Source: Tellurirhabdus rosea (GTDB taxonomy: Bacteria; Bacteroidota; Bacteroidia; Cytophagales; Spirosomataceae). From it: 64,000 nucleotides of DNA. The translations under genes and the position numbers were made by a program. The DNA lies in assembly GCF_026278345.1 (NCBI RefSeq), contig NZ_CP111085.1, positions 818,001 to 882,000 of the forward strand. The letters are read 5' to 3'. The notes beneath the pieces were generated by a model. It was not told the DNA's origin, did no database searches, and saw only the letters and a program-made list of their open reading frames with translations. Positions within the stretch are counted from its first letter, which is position 1. Each line of letters starts with the position of its first letter. Shown in pieces: positions 33,739-42,534 of the stretch.

Positions 33739-33836
33739 TGTTTTTTCGCGTTAAATTCAGCATTCCCACCAACTCATAATTCATAACTTATCATTCTTAA
33801 TTGTTTATCGCGGGGCTTTGAACCCCGGCAGATACC

Positions 33837-34985
33837 ATGAGTAAACACGGACGTATTCTGGTCGCCATGAGCGGCGGCATTGATTCTTCCCTCGCGGCGG
33901 TGCTGCTGCACGAAGAAGGCTATGAGGTCATCGGCATGACCATGAAAACCTGGGATTACGCCTCCTCGGGCGGCACCAAGAAAGAAACGGGCTGTTGCAG
34001 CCTCGACAGCATCAACGACGCCCGCAACATCGCCGTCAACCTCGGCTTCCCGCATTACATTCTCGACATCCGCAACGAATTTGGCGATTACGTCATCGAC
34101 CATTTTACGGGTGAATACCTCGAAGGCCGCACGCCCAACCCCTGCGTTCTCTGCAACACCCACATCAAATGGGATGCCCTGCTGCGCCGCGCCGACCGCC
34201 TCGACTGCGAGTTCATCGCCACGGGCCACTACGCCAATATACGCCACGAGAACGAACGGTACATCATTTCCAAAGGCATTGATAACCTCAAAGACCAGTC
34301 GTATGTGCTCTGGGGCGTTTCGCAGGAAAGCCTGAGCCGGACCAAACTGCCGCTGGGCCATCTCCGCAAATCGGAAATCCGCGAGATGGCGAAAGAACGC
34401 GGCTTTATCGAACTCGTGACCAAATCCGAGTCGTACGAAATCTGTTTCGTCCCCGACAACGATTACCGGGGCTTCCTCAAACGCCGGATGCCGGGTCTGG
34501 AGCAGGAAGTGGCGGGCGGTAATTTTGTTCTCGAAGGCAGCAACAAAGTGGTCGGCAGGCACGAAGGTTACCCGTTCTATACCATCGGCCAGCGGAAAGG
34601 GCTCGGCATTGCGCTCGGCCACCCGGTTTTTGTAACCGAAATCCGGAAAGAAACCAACGAAGTCGTGCTGGGCGTGGACAAGGACCTGTTCCGCGACGGG
34701 ATGTACGTCAGCAAACTGAACTTGCAGAAGTACGACCGACTGCCCGGCCCGCTGGAAACCGTCACCAAAATCCGGTACAAGGATTCTGGCACGCCCGCGC
34801 TGTTGATGCAGGAATCGGACGACCGCATCCGGGTGCATTTCCACGAAGGCGTCAGCGCCATTGCGCCGGGGCAGGCCGCCGTATTTTACGAAGGCGACGA
34901 TGTGATCGGCGGCGGCTGGATCATGAAAAGCTTCCGGCAGAGCGACGAACCGGCTGCCAGCCCGGCAAGGGCCGCGGCGGTGTAA
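33837..34985 (+). CDS. mnmA: tRNA 2-thiouridine(34) synthase MnmA
   Basis: 382 residues. Adds sulfur to U34 of tRNA Lys, Glu and Gln. The PP-loop SGGIDSS (12-18) binds ATP. Catalytic cysteines are C103 (NPCVLCN) and C203 (SYEICFVPD). Other family motifs: GMTMKTWDY, GHYANI, KDQSYVLW, TIGQRKGLG. A short Ala/Pro-rich tail (PAASPARAAAV) extends beyond the usual end. A terminator follows 21 nt after the stop. A sulfur donor (cysteine desulfurase) is not encoded here. Confidence 0.97.
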   Translation: MSKHGRILVAMSGGIDSSLAAVLLHEEGYEVIGMTMKTWDYASSGGTKKETGCCSLDSINDARNIAVNLGFPHYILDIRNEFGDYVIDHFTGEYLEGRTPNPCVLCNTHIKWDALLRRADRLDCEFIATGHYANIRHENERYIISKGIDNLKDQSYVLWGVSQESLSRTKLPLGHLRKSEIREMAKERGFIELVTKSESYEICFVPDNDYRGFLKRRMPGLEQEVAGGNFVLEGSNKVVGRHEGYPFYTIGQRKGLGIALGHPVFVTEIRKETNEVVLGVDKDLFRDGMYVSKLNLQKYDRLPGPLETVTKIRYKDSGTPALLMQESDDRIRVHFHEGVSAIAPGQAAVFYEGDDVIGGGWIMKSFRQSDEPAASPARAAAV

Positions 34986-35006
34986 GCGAACGAAGATACA
35001 GCAAGC

Positions 35007-35031
35007 GGGACGGCCTGGCCGTCCCCTTTTT
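35007..35031 (+). terminator. Intrinsic terminator after mnmA
   Basis: GGGACGG/CCGTCCC, 7-bp stem with a 5-nt loop, then CTTTTTG. Confidence 0.88.
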
Positions 35032-35099
35032 GTTTTAGGCCGGAACGGTTTTCCCTCCAGTGAATTGATTCCCGGCGGCAAAACCCTTATCTTGACTGC

Positions 35100-35819
35100 G
35101 TGAAATTCCGTAACTTTGCTCTTCTGATCGTTTGGGGAACGGCCCTGCTCGCCTGTCAATCGTCCGTTGAGAAACGGGAAGCGGATCCTGCCGGACCGGA
35201 CCTCTCCGGGCTGGGTTACGACTTTGCACCGCTGGAATTGGGCCGTTTCTGGGTTTACGAAGTGACGGAGCAGCGGATTCCGCTCGGCGGTTCTCCCATT
35301 GAACGGATTTACCAGATTCGGGAAACGCTCACGGAAACGTATACGGACCTGAGCAACGCCCGGGCTTACCGGATTGAGCGGGCCATCCGATTGTCCGATA
35401 ACCAGCCCTGGGAACCGGATTCGGCGGGCAGCATCCGGCTGACCCAGGATCAGCTGATCCGGACGGAGAACAACCGCGATTTTGTCCGGCTGGTTTTTCC
35501 GGTGTACGAACGGGCGGAATGGGACGGCAATTTATTCAATAGTCTCGGCGCGGATGCCTACCAGATTCGCAATACGCGCTGTTCATACAGCGTTTTAAAT
35601 CAAACCTTTCCGGAAACCATAACGGTTGTCCAACAAAACGATTCGACACGGGTTAATCAGGACAGGCGGCTGGAGGTTTACGCCCGGCAGGTTGGCCTTG
35701 TTTACCGGGAGCGGGTGCAGGTGCAGTTCTGTTCTTCGACACCCGGCTGCGTCGGAAAAGGACAGGTCGATTTTGGAATCCGGCAATACATACGATTGAA
35801 AAGTTACGGCAGGTTATAG
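35100..35819 (+). CDS. Hypothetical lipoprotein
   Basis: 239 residues from a GTG at 35100. The signal ends in lipobox ALLAC (Cys19). The rest is beta-rich with repeated YE/YQ strand patterns (PLELGRFWVYEVTEQRI, RIYQIRETLTETYTDLS, GLVYRERVQVQFC) and three further Cys. No family recognised. It lies 3 nt before the S8 protease start, so the two are co-transcribed and the lipoprotein may work with the protease. A one-mismatch -7 box (TATCTTGA) lies at 35088. Confidence 0.75.
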   Translation: MKFRNFALLIVWGTALLACQSSVEKREADPAGPDLSGLGYDFAPLELGRFWVYEVTEQRIPLGGSPIERIYQIRETLTETYTDLSNARAYRIERAIRLSDNQPWEPDSAGSIRLTQDQLIRTENNRDFVRLVFPVYERAEWDGNLFNSLGADAYQIRNTRCSYSVLNQTFPETITVVQQNDSTRVNQDRRLEVYARQVGLVYRERVQVQFCSSTPGCVGKGQVDFGIRQYIRLKSYGRL

Positions 35820-35822
35820 ATT

Positions 35823-37466
35823 ATGAAAAAAGGGATACTGACGCTGCTTCTGGGCGTATTTCTGGCAAGCGGGCTTTCGGCGCAGACCAGCCCGAAGCGT
35901 TATTTTGTGCTGCTGGCCGACAAGGCCAATTCTCCTTTTTCGGTAAACAAGCCGGAACAGTTTCTCTCCCGGCGGGCCATCGAACGTCGTCAGAAGCAGA
36001 ATATTCCCGTCACCGAACGGGACTTGCCGGTCAACCCCGCCTATCTCTCCGCCATCCGGCAGGCCGGGGCTATGGTCTGGTTTCCGTCCCGCTGGGCTAA
36101 CGGCGTGCTCATCCAGGCCGACGAAGCCACGCTCGCCAAAGTCCGGGCGCTGCCTTTTGTGAAAGGTCTGGAACGAGACCGGGCGCTGGCAAACGCCCGC
36201 ACCGCCTACACAGTCAGTCCGTCGGCGGCGGTCACGAATCCCTCGGCCCGGAAGCTCGGCGAAACCGAGGGGCCGCTCTCCTACGGACTTTCCGCAACCC
36301 AGATTACGCAGCTGGGCGTTGACAAGATGCACCAGCAGGGTTTCCGGGGCGAAGGCATGCTCGTCTGCATTCTGGACGCCGGTTTCCGCAACGCCAATAC
36401 GGTTCCCTACCTCCAGCACCTGTTTCAGGAAAACCGGATTGTCGGCACGTACGATTTTGTTCAGAAAGAATCGAGTGTTTACGAAGATGATTCGCACGGA
36501 CTGGCGGTACTTTCGGTCATGGCCGGTTACAGCGAAAGCCAGCTGATTGGTCCGGCTTACAAAGCCTCCTACCTCCTGCTGCGCACCGAAGATGCCTCCG
36601 GCGAAACGCCCGTCGAAGAAGCCAACTGGCTCTTTGGCGCCGAATACGCCGACAGCACCGGAGCCGATGTGCTCAATTCGTCCCTCGGGTACACCACCTT
36701 TGAGGACGCCGCGCTGAACCATACCTACAACGATCTGAACGGCAAAACGTCGCTGGCTACCCGGGCCGCCAACTGGGCTTCCGAAGCCGGTATGCTCGTG
36801 GTGGTTTCCGCCGGTAACGAAGGGGCGGGCCGCTGGAAGTACGTTTCCGTCCCGGCCGACTCCCCCCAGGTGCTGGCCATCGGAGCGGTCAACGCCGCGG
36901 GCAACAGAGCCTCGTTCAGTTCGGTGGGCCCTACCGCCGACAACCGCATCAAACCCGATCTGGCCGCTATGGGACTGGGCACGGTCCTCGGCTCGCCGGG
37001 CGGTTCGATCACCACGGGCAACGGAACCTCTTTCGCTTCGCCCCTCGTAGCGGCCCTGGCGGCCGGATTCTGGCAGGCATTTCCGCGCCTTACCGCCAAA
37101 CAGGTGGCCGAGAGCCTGCGCCGCTCAGGCAGCCAGTATGGCACGCCGGACAACTCACTGGGCTTCGGAATTCCCGATTTTGGCCGGGCTGCGGCGTTCG
37201 CCAGCGATTCGTTTTCGCTCGTTGTGTTCCCGAATCCGTTCACGGATAATGACCGCCTGACGGTGCTGTGGAACGAAGTGTCCACGACCGAAGCGATGGA
37301 CGTGACCCTTACCAACGAACGGGGTCAGATCCTCATGCGGCAGCGCTACCCCGCCGACCGGCTGGCCAACCTGTCGCTGACGCCCCTGAGCCTGTCGCCG
37401 GGCCTTTATTACCTGACGCTCAAAAGCGAGAAGAACCAGCGGACGGTGAAGATTCTGAAGCATTAA
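35823..37466 (+). CDS. Secreted S8 (subtilisin-like) protease with T9SS sorting domain
   Basis: 547 residues with signal peptide (ILTLLLGVFLASGLSAQ). After a propeptide-like segment (LSRRAIERRQKQNIPVTERD, 47-68) the catalytic triad is D185 (VCILDAGF), H225 (DDSHGLAVLSVMAG) and S403 (GNGTSFASPLVA). The oxyanion Asn is near AGNEG (330-334). The last 80 residues are a type A T9SS C-terminal domain (VVFPNPFTDNDRLTV, LSPGLYYLTLKSEKNQ), which directs export across the outer membrane and is then removed. All catalytic residues are present. Its terminator hairpin lies in the end of the convergent FAD gene. Confidence 0.94.
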   Translation: MKKGILTLLLGVFLASGLSAQTSPKRYFVLLADKANSPFSVNKPEQFLSRRAIERRQKQNIPVTERDLPVNPAYLSAIRQAGAMVWFPSRWANGVLIQADEATLAKVRALPFVKGLERDRALANARTAYTVSPSAAVTNPSARKLGETEGPLSYGLSATQITQLGVDKMHQQGFRGEGMLVCILDAGFRNANTVPYLQHLFQENRIVGTYDFVQKESSVYEDDSHGLAVLSVMAGYSESQLIGPAYKASYLLLRTEDASGETPVEEANWLFGAEYADSTGADVLNSSLGYTTFEDAALNHTYNDLNGKTSLATRAANWASEAGMLVVVSAGNEGAGRWKYVSVPADSPQVLAIGAVNAAGNRASFSSVGPTADNRIKPDLAAMGLGTVLGSPGGSITTGNGTSFASPLVAALAAGFWQAFPRLTAKQVAESLRRSGSQYGTPDNSLGFGIPDFGRAAAFASDSFSLVVFPNPFTDNDRLTVLWNEVSTTEAMDVTLTNERGQILMRQRYPADRLANLSLTPLSLSPGLYYLTLKSEKNQRTVKILKH

Positions 37467-37478
37467 GGGAAGAGTCGT

Positions 37479-38681
37479 TTAACGTCCGAATCGATAAAGA
37501 GCCAGATCGTCTGGCTCTTTGCCGTTCAGGCAGTCCCGGATGAGTTCCGCCGCCGTTACGCTGAACGTAATGCCGTTGCCGCCAAATCCCAGCGCAAAAT
37601 AGCTATGCGGGAAGTCCGGATGCGGCCCGATGTACGGCAGGCCGTCCCTGGTCTCGCCGAAGGTTCCGGCCCAGGCCTGATCCGGGACAAACGAAATGTC
37701 CGGATACAGGGAACGGGCCTGTTCGGTCAGAAAGTCCGATTTTTTGGCGATCAGAGCGTCGCGCACACCGGCGTTGCTGAACGCCTCATCTCCGCCGCCA
37801 ATGAGGACGCGATTGTCGTTCGTAGTCCGCAGGTACAGGTACGGCTTGTCCGTGTTCCAGAGAATGACCTCGCGCAGGTAGTCCGGCAGCGACTCCATCG
37901 GTTCGCTGGCGATGGCGTAGGTGCTCAGCAGCTTTACCACCTTTTCGGGCAGCATTTCCTGGGCTTCGTAGCCGGTGCAGTAGATCACGTGGCGGGCATC
38001 TATCGTGGCCAGGCCGTCGGTCAGCACCCGGACGCCCTGGTTGTGGTATTCCGTTTTGAGGATGTCGACATGGTCGAAGACGCACAGGCCATCGTCTACA
38101 GCGGCCCTGATCAGGTCGTGGGCAAACCGGTAGGCGTCGATTTCGGCCGCGTCTGCGGAGGCGATGGCGGCGGAAGCGGGCAGGTTGTACTTTTCGCGCA
38201 GGGCCGCTCGGTCCAGCCATTCCACCTGAAACCCGTGCCGTTGCCTCGTCTCGAACTCTTTCCGCAAAAAATCTTCATCCCCGGGCGTATTGGCAAAGTA
38301 CAAACTTTCTTTCCGGCGAAAACTGCACTGGCTCCCGACGCGCCCGACCAGTTTTTCGATCGTGTCAATGGCTTCGCGGCAGTTCTGGTAAGCCCGGACC
38401 GCCCCTTTCTGGCCGATCATCGGAATCAGTTCGTGCAGGGCCGTATCAATCTCGTACTGGAGCATGGCCGTGCTGGCGGAGGTGCTTCCAAAGCCCACGT
38501 CGCGCCGGTCGATAACTGCCGTCCGGATTCCGGCCTGGGTAAGTGTATAGGCCATCAGGGCCCCGGTGACGCCCGCCCCCACTACCAGCGCCTCGCAGGT
38601 GATGGACTTTCGGAGGGAAGGATAAGCATTCAGATAGCCGTTTTTGAGCAGCCAGAAGGGTTCGTTGGACCGCAGTCGCAT
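37479..38681 (-). CDS. FAD-dependent oxidoreductase (DAO family)
   Basis: 400 residues from the ATG at 38681. A longer in-frame start at 38774 would cross a terminator and a -7 box, so it is rejected. Dinucleotide-binding motif VVGAGVTGALMAYTL (about residues 36-50) with VIDRRDVGFGSTSAS. The C-terminal DAO signature is DGLPYIGPHPDFPHSYFALG and FGGNGITFSVTAAELIRD. It probably oxidises an amine or amino acid; the substrate cannot be told. It is convergent with the protease gene with only 12 nt between stops. Confidence 0.9.
   Translation of the reverse strand: MRLRSNEPFWLLKNGYLNAYPSLRKSITCEALVVGAGVTGALMAYTLTQAGIRTAVIDRRDVGFGSTSASTAMLQYEIDTALHELIPMIGQKGAVRAYQNCREAIDTIEKLVGRVGSQCSFRRKESLYFANTPGDEDFLRKEFETRQRHGFQVEWLDRAALREKYNLPASAAIASADAAEIDAYRFAHDLIRAAVDDGLCVFDHVDILKTEYHNQGVRVLTDGLATIDARHVIYCTGYEAQEMLPEKVVKLLSTYAIASEPMESLPDYLREVILWNTDKPYLYLRTTNDNRVLIGGGDEAFSNAGVRDALIAKKSDFLTEQARSLYPDISFVPDQAWAGTFGETRDGLPYIGPHPDFPHSYFALGFGGNGITFSVTAAELIRDCLNGKEPDDLALYRFGR
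37496..37520 (+). terminator. Terminator hairpin embedded in the convergent gene
   Basis: Perfect 11-bp stem AAAGAGCCAGA/TCTGGCTCTTT with a 3-nt loop. It is 30 nt after the S8 stop and lies inside the last codons of the FAD oxidoreductase (37479-38681). The T-run is short. Confidence 0.65.
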
Positions 38682-38689
38682 AGGTGTGT

Positions 38690-38697
38690 CAAAGATA
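38690..38697 (-). promoter_or_regulatory. -7 promoter box (TATCTTTG on minus strand)
   Basis: Exact TAnnTTTG match 8 nt before the ATG at 38681. Predicts a very short leader. Confidence 0.65.
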
Positions 38698-38738
38698 TAT
38701 GAACAACTAACGACCTGTCGACCTCGAAGGTTTACAAA

Positions 38739-38765
38739 AAAGCCGACCTGATGCAGGTCGGCTTT
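38739..38765. terminator. Bidirectional terminator
   Basis: AGCCGACCTG/CAGGTCGGCT with a 3-nt loop and six T on the minus strand. It ends the 38787-39167 gene. Confidence 0.88.
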
Positions 38766-38786
38766 CTCAAACAATTTATCCCTGGA

Positions 38787-39167
38787 TCAGTTCCCGATTT
38801 CCTCCTGGGTCACCGGTTCGATCGTCGGCTGAGTCGCCTCTTTCCGGCGGGACTTCACGTTCAGATTCTGTTGCTTGTAATTCCGATTTTCGGAGACAAC
38901 AACGTCTTTGGCCGGGATGGCGATTGCCGCTTCCAGGTGGCCGCCGCGCCGCTGTTGTTCTTTATAATCGGCAATGGAAGGAGCTTTGCGATAGGTTTCG
39001 CGAAACTCAATTCCCTGAACCGGCCGCATGGCCGCCTTGTTAGGATGTTTGTAATTATTCGGGTGGACGGTTACGTCCCGATATACTTTCGAATTCGTCT
39101 GTGCCGAAGCAGGTGCCGCAAGCGCAACCACCAGCATTCCAGCCAGAACCAGCATTGGCGATTTCAT
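38787..39167 (-). CDS. Hypothetical secreted protein
   Basis: 126 residues from the ATG at 39167, opening a signal peptide (SPMLVLAGMLVVALAAPASAQ). The mature part is short, polar and basic (VYRDVTVHPNNYKHPNKAAM, SIADYKEQQRRGGHLEAAI, YKQQNLNVKSRRKEATQP) with no recognised domain. Periplasmic or exported. It is bounded by its own terminator, so it is a single-gene transcript. Confidence 0.75.
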   Translation of the reverse strand: MKSPMLVLAGMLVVALAAPASAQTNSKVYRDVTVHPNNYKHPNKAAMRPVQGIEFRETYRKAPSIADYKEQQRRGGHLEAAIAIPAKDVVVSENRNYKQQNLNVKSRRKEATQPTIEPVTQEEIGN

Positions 39168-39247
39168 ACAGATGAAGCGTTTGAATGACAAAAACTTGAT
39201 TCTTCCGCTAATATAACCGCTAAATCACCAACTATTCCTTTAGTTTT

Positions 39248-39781
39248 TCATTTTATTTTAGAAATCATTCGCAGAACTGAGGAAGAGTCCGAAAACCTGT
39301 TCACCTCTTCAAGAGTTACCCACCGAATTTCCTTTGTCTCGGCGGTAGCCTGAAACGGTTCCTGCGGGTCGGCTTCAAAGAGAAACCGGATGTCGTAGTG
39401 CAGGTGGGCCGGTTCTTCGCCCCGCGCCGGAATTTCGTGGACATCAAGGTCAAAAATGGCCCCGCTGAGGGCTTCCAAACGGGTTAGTCCGGTTTCTTCT
39501 TCGGCTTCGCGGCGGGCAACGCCCTGCACATCCGGATCGCCGTCGCAATGGCCGCCGGGCTGAAACCATCGGTCCAGCTTCCGGTGGTGAATCAGCACGA
39601 TCTGCTGCCGGTCGGGACTGGTGATAAGGGCCGAGCCGGTGACGTGCCCGGTCAGCAAAGTTCGCTCAAAACAGGCGGGATGATGGGTTACAAATTCGAC
39701 CGTCTGCCGGTGCATGGCGGCCTCCTGCTCATCGGCCGGAGAGTAGGCCGCAAGCAGGTTCAGTAAAGTGTGTCGGTGCAT
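39248..39781 (-). CDS. NUDIX hydrolase
   Basis: 177 residues from the ATG at 39781. The Nudix box is GGHCDGDPDVQGVARREAEE followed by ETGL; the first Glu of the consensus is replaced by Asp, but the metal-binding REAEEETG core is intact. The N-terminal 40 residues are a helical leader. NUDIX enzymes cleave a nucleoside diphosphate linked to another group; the substrate is unknown. A -7 box ends 5 nt before the ATG, which excludes the longer frame from 39922. Confidence 0.9.
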   Translation of the reverse strand: MHRHTLLNLLAAYSPADEQEAAMHRQTVEFVTHHPACFERTLLTGHVTGSALITSPDRQQIVLIHHRKLDRWFQPGGHCDGDPDVQGVARREAEEETGLTRLEALSGAIFDLDVHEIPARGEEPAHLHYDIRFLFEADPQEPFQATAETKEIRWVTLEEVNRFSDSSSVLRMISKIK

Positions 39782-39786
39782 GCCCG

Positions 39787-39794
39787 CAAAGGTA
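39787..39794 (-). promoter_or_regulatory. -7 promoter box (TACCTTTG on minus strand), near-leaderless
   Basis: Exact TAnnTTTG match ending 5 nt before the NUDIX start at 39781. Confidence 0.7.
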
Positions 39795-39876
39795 CGGCGA
39801 ACTTTTCTTTCTACCGGAAAAAGCGGACCTTCGTGTTTGTTAATCCTGTAAGACCACCTATTATACAACAGCAACC

Positions 39877-40770
39877 ATGAAAAAAGCACTGGTTCAAGTG
39901 GCGGCGTTCTGCCTTGTCGCACAACTGGCCACCGCCCAGATTCGTTTGCCGCAGCCCAGCCCTTCCGCGGCCGTTATGCAGACGGTTGGGGTCACGGACA
40001 TTACCGTTAAATATTCCCGTCCGGCCATGAAAGGCCGGGAAATCTTCGGTCAGCTCGTTCCCTACGGCCAGTTGTGGCGCACCGGCGCTAATGCCGCCAC
40101 CACGTTTCAGGCTTCGACCGACGTTCTGGTAGAAGGCCAGAAACTGCCCGCCGGTACGTACTCCATTTTTACCATCCCGGCACAGAACGAATGGACACTG
40201 ATTTTCAACCGGAACACCGGCGCCAGCACCGACGCTTATAAGCAGGAAGAAGACGCCCTGCGGGTGAAAATCAAACCGGCCACGACGAGCGAAAAAGTAG
40301 AGTCGTTCTTCATCGGTTTCAGCGACCTGACCGACAGCACGGCAAAAATGGACATCGCGTGGGCGAACGTCAAAGCCGCCGCTAACCTGAGAGTGGATGT
40401 GAACACGACGGCCCAGGCCAATGTCGAAAAGGCCGTGGCCGAAAAACCGGAGGATTCTGCCGTTCTGACCGCCGCTGCCAACTACAACCTGTCGAAAGGC
40501 CGCAATCTGGACCAGGCGCTGGCGTGGGTCGATAAGTCGATTGGCCTGAAGGAAAACTTCCGCAACCTGTGGGTCAAATCGCAGATTCTGGCCAAAATGG
40601 GCAAAGTAGCCCAGGCGCTGCCGCTGGCCCAGAAGGCGCTGAGCCTCGGGGAGACCTCCGGCGACGCTTCGTTCCGCTTCTTTAAAGATGCCATTGCCAA
40701 AAACGTGAGCGATTATCAGGCCGCTCTGCCGCAGCCGGCCCAGTTGATCAAAGGCAAGAAAAAGAAGTAA
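39877..40770 (+). CDS. DUF2911-domain secreted protein
   Basis: 297 residues with signal peptide (ALVQVAAFCLVAQLATAQ). Residues about 25-185 are the DUF2911 domain (VTDITVKYSRPAMKGREIFG, LVPYGQLWRTGANAATTFQA, LPAGTYSIFTIPAQNEWTLI). The C-terminal part is a helical, TPR-like repeat region (AAANYNLSKGRNLDQALAWV, QILAKMGKVAQALPLAQKAL). Common in Bacteroidota; function unknown. A strong terminator lies 21 nt downstream. Confidence 0.92.
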   Translation: MKKALVQVAAFCLVAQLATAQIRLPQPSPSAAVMQTVGVTDITVKYSRPAMKGREIFGQLVPYGQLWRTGANAATTFQASTDVLVEGQKLPAGTYSIFTIPAQNEWTLIFNRNTGASTDAYKQEEDALRVKIKPATTSEKVESFFIGFSDLTDSTAKMDIAWANVKAAANLRVDVNTTAQANVEKAVAEKPEDSAVLTAAANYNLSKGRNLDQALAWVDKSIGLKENFRNLWVKSQILAKMGKVAQALPLAQKALSLGETSGDASFRFFKDAIAKNVSDYQAALPQPAQLIKGKKKK

Positions 40771-40790
40771 TCCTTCCCTATCTTACCTGA

Positions 40791-40823
40791 AAAAGCCGCT
40801 TCATGGAACGTGAAGCGGCTTTT
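40791..40823. terminator. Bidirectional terminator
   Basis: AAAAGCCGCTTCA/TGAAGCGGCTTTT, 13-bp stem, 7-nt loop, between the DUF2911 gene and the convergent symporter gene ending at 40825. Confidence 0.93.
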
Positions 40824-40824
40824 T

Positions 40825-42534
40825 TTATAAAACCTTTTCTTCGATTTTGATGGGTTCCGGCCAGGCCCGGTTCAGCAGCCAGCCAAACCCGACGACCAGC
40901 ACACAGCCGATGAGGTTGAACCACAGGTAGGCGGTCACTTCGTAATAATAACAGGCCACAATCACCGCCTCCGCCAGAATGGCCCCCCAGAAAGTCGCCC
41001 GGGCCCCAATCGTTTTGAAGTAAAAAGCCACGACGAAGATGCCGAGAATAACGCCGTAGAACAGCGAGCCGAGTATATTGACGGCCTCGATCATGCTGCC
41101 CATGCGGTTGGCAAACTGGGCGACCACGATGCAAAAAGCCCCCCAGAGCACCGTAGAGACTTTTGACGCCAGCAGGTAATGATCCTCCGAGCCGTTCCGG
41201 CGGGCCATCCGCTTGTACATGTCAATCACCGTCGTCGACGCCAGCGAATTGTACGCCGCGGCAATGGAGCCCATCGACGCGCTGAAAATAACCGCAATCA
41301 GCAGTCCGATGAGGCCGTGCGGCAGGAAGTCCAGCACAAACCGCAGGAAAATGTAATTTACGTCGCTAGTATCCGAAGCCGGAATGTTCTTTTTGATCAG
41401 TCCAACCACGTCTTTCTTCACCTCCTTTGCCTCGGTATCGGCGTTGTGGATGGTGGCCCGGGCCTGTTCGATCAGCCGTTCGTCGTCGGCATCCAGTCCT
41501 TTCTCCAGCACCAGCACCGCCTGCCGCCTCTGGGCCTCCAGCTGCGAATGTCGGGCCTCCAGCTGGTTGAATTCGGCGGCGTAGGCGCTTTTTTTCAGAG
41601 CGTCCGTTTCCTGTTTATTGAAAAAAATCGGCGACGGATGAAACTGGTAAAACGTGAAGACCAGCACGCCCACCAGCAGAATCAGAAACTGCATCGGCAC
41701 TTTCAGCATGCCGTTCATGAGCAGTCCCAACCGGCTCTGCCCGACGGACTGGCCCGTCAGATAACGACCCACCTGCGACTGGTCGGTCCCGAAATAAGAC
41801 AGTTGCAGGAAGAACCCGCCAATCAGCCCGGACCAGACGTTGTAGCGGCTGTCCGGATCGAATTCCAGATCGATGGTGTTGAGCCGACCGGCTTTTCCGG
41901 CCACCTGAAGGGCATCCGTAAAATCCATGCTTTCCGGGAGCAGATGGACCGTTGTCCAGCCCGCCAGAAACATGGCCAGCGTCACCACAAGCATCTGTTG
42001 CAGGTGGGTGTAGGAAATCGCTTTGGTGCCGCCCGTAACGGTATAGAGCAGGACGATCCCGCCCATCAGAATGTTGGTCCAGTAGATATTCCAGCCCAGG
42101 ATAGTGGAGAGGATAATGGCCGGCGCATAAATGGACAGTCCGGTCGAAAGGCCCCGCTGAATGAGGAACAAAAGCGCCGTAAAGACCCGGACGCGGGCAT
42201 CAAAGCGCGACTCCAGGTATTCGTAGGCTGTAAAAACACGCAGTTTGTGAAAGATGGGAACAAACGTTACGGCCAGGACCACCATCGCCAGCGGCAATCC
42301 AAAATAGAACTGCACAAACCGCATTCCGTCGGTATACGCCTGTCCCGGTGCGGACAAAAACGTGATGGCGCTGGCCTGCGTCGCCATCACCGACAGGCAG
42401 ACGTGGTACCACGGCAGCGATTGTCCGGCCAGCAGGTAATCATCCATATTCTGGCGACCACGACTCCGGTAGATTCCGTAGAGAATGATGGCGGCCAGCG
42501 TTCCCAGAAGAACCACCCAATCCAGGCTGCTCAT
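40825..42534 (-). CDS. Sodium:solute symporter (SSS family)
   Basis: 569 residues with about 13 membrane segments. SSS features: DYLLAGQSLPWYHVCLSVMA, TQASAITFLSAPGQAYTDGM, YTVTGGTKAISYTHLQQ, LQLSYFGTDQSQVGRYLTGQ, IFSASMGSIAAAYNSLASTT. An insertion of about 85 residues between segments (from FNKQETDALKKSAYA to DTSDVNYIF) is charged and helical and looks like a coiled coil. It would import an unknown solute with sodium. Its ATG overlaps the stop of a 40-aa membrane protein gene (ATGA). Confidence 0.92.
   Translation of the reverse strand: MSSLDWVVLLGTLAAIILYGIYRSRGRQNMDDYLLAGQSLPWYHVCLSVMATQASAITFLSAPGQAYTDGMRFVQFYFGLPLAMVVLAVTFVPIFHKLRVFTAYEYLESRFDARVRVFTALLFLIQRGLSTGLSIYAPAIILSTILGWNIYWTNILMGGIVLLYTVTGGTKAISYTHLQQMLVVTLAMFLAGWTTVHLLPESMDFTDALQVAGKAGRLNTIDLEFDPDSRYNVWSGLIGGFFLQLSYFGTDQSQVGRYLTGQSVGQSRLGLLMNGMLKVPMQFLILLVGVLVFTFYQFHPSPIFFNKQETDALKKSAYAAEFNQLEARHSQLEAQRRQAVLVLEKGLDADDERLIEQARATIHNADTEAKEVKKDVVGLIKKNIPASDTSDVNYIFLRFVLDFLPHGLIGLLIAVIFSASMGSIAAAYNSLASTTVIDMYKRMARRNGSEDHYLLASKVSTVLWGAFCIVVAQFANRMGSMIEAVNILGSLFYGVILGIFVVAFYFKTIGARATFWGAILAEAVIVACYYYEVTAYLWFNLIGCVLVVGFGWLLNRAWPEPIKIEEKVL

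Larger units (their letters stand above)
33654..33788. repeat. 18-bp inverted repeat framing a divergent promoter region
   Basis: AGTTATGAATTATGAGTT (33654-33671) and its exact complement AACTCATAATTCATAACT (33771-33788) flank 99 bp that hold one -7 box for each direction. Each arm would be transcribed in the leader of one gene. The arms are AT-rich microrepeats like those seen near other genes here. Confidence 0.8.

Noticed and set aside
35111-35118. TAACTTTG promoter-like box inside the lipoprotein gene at 35100
   Set aside because: It falls within the coding region of the signal peptide, and using it would remove the lipobox-bearing start. Probably chance.
38682-38774. Extended N-terminus for the FAD oxidoreductase
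   Set aside because: The extension crosses a terminator hairpin and a -7 box and has no family sequence.
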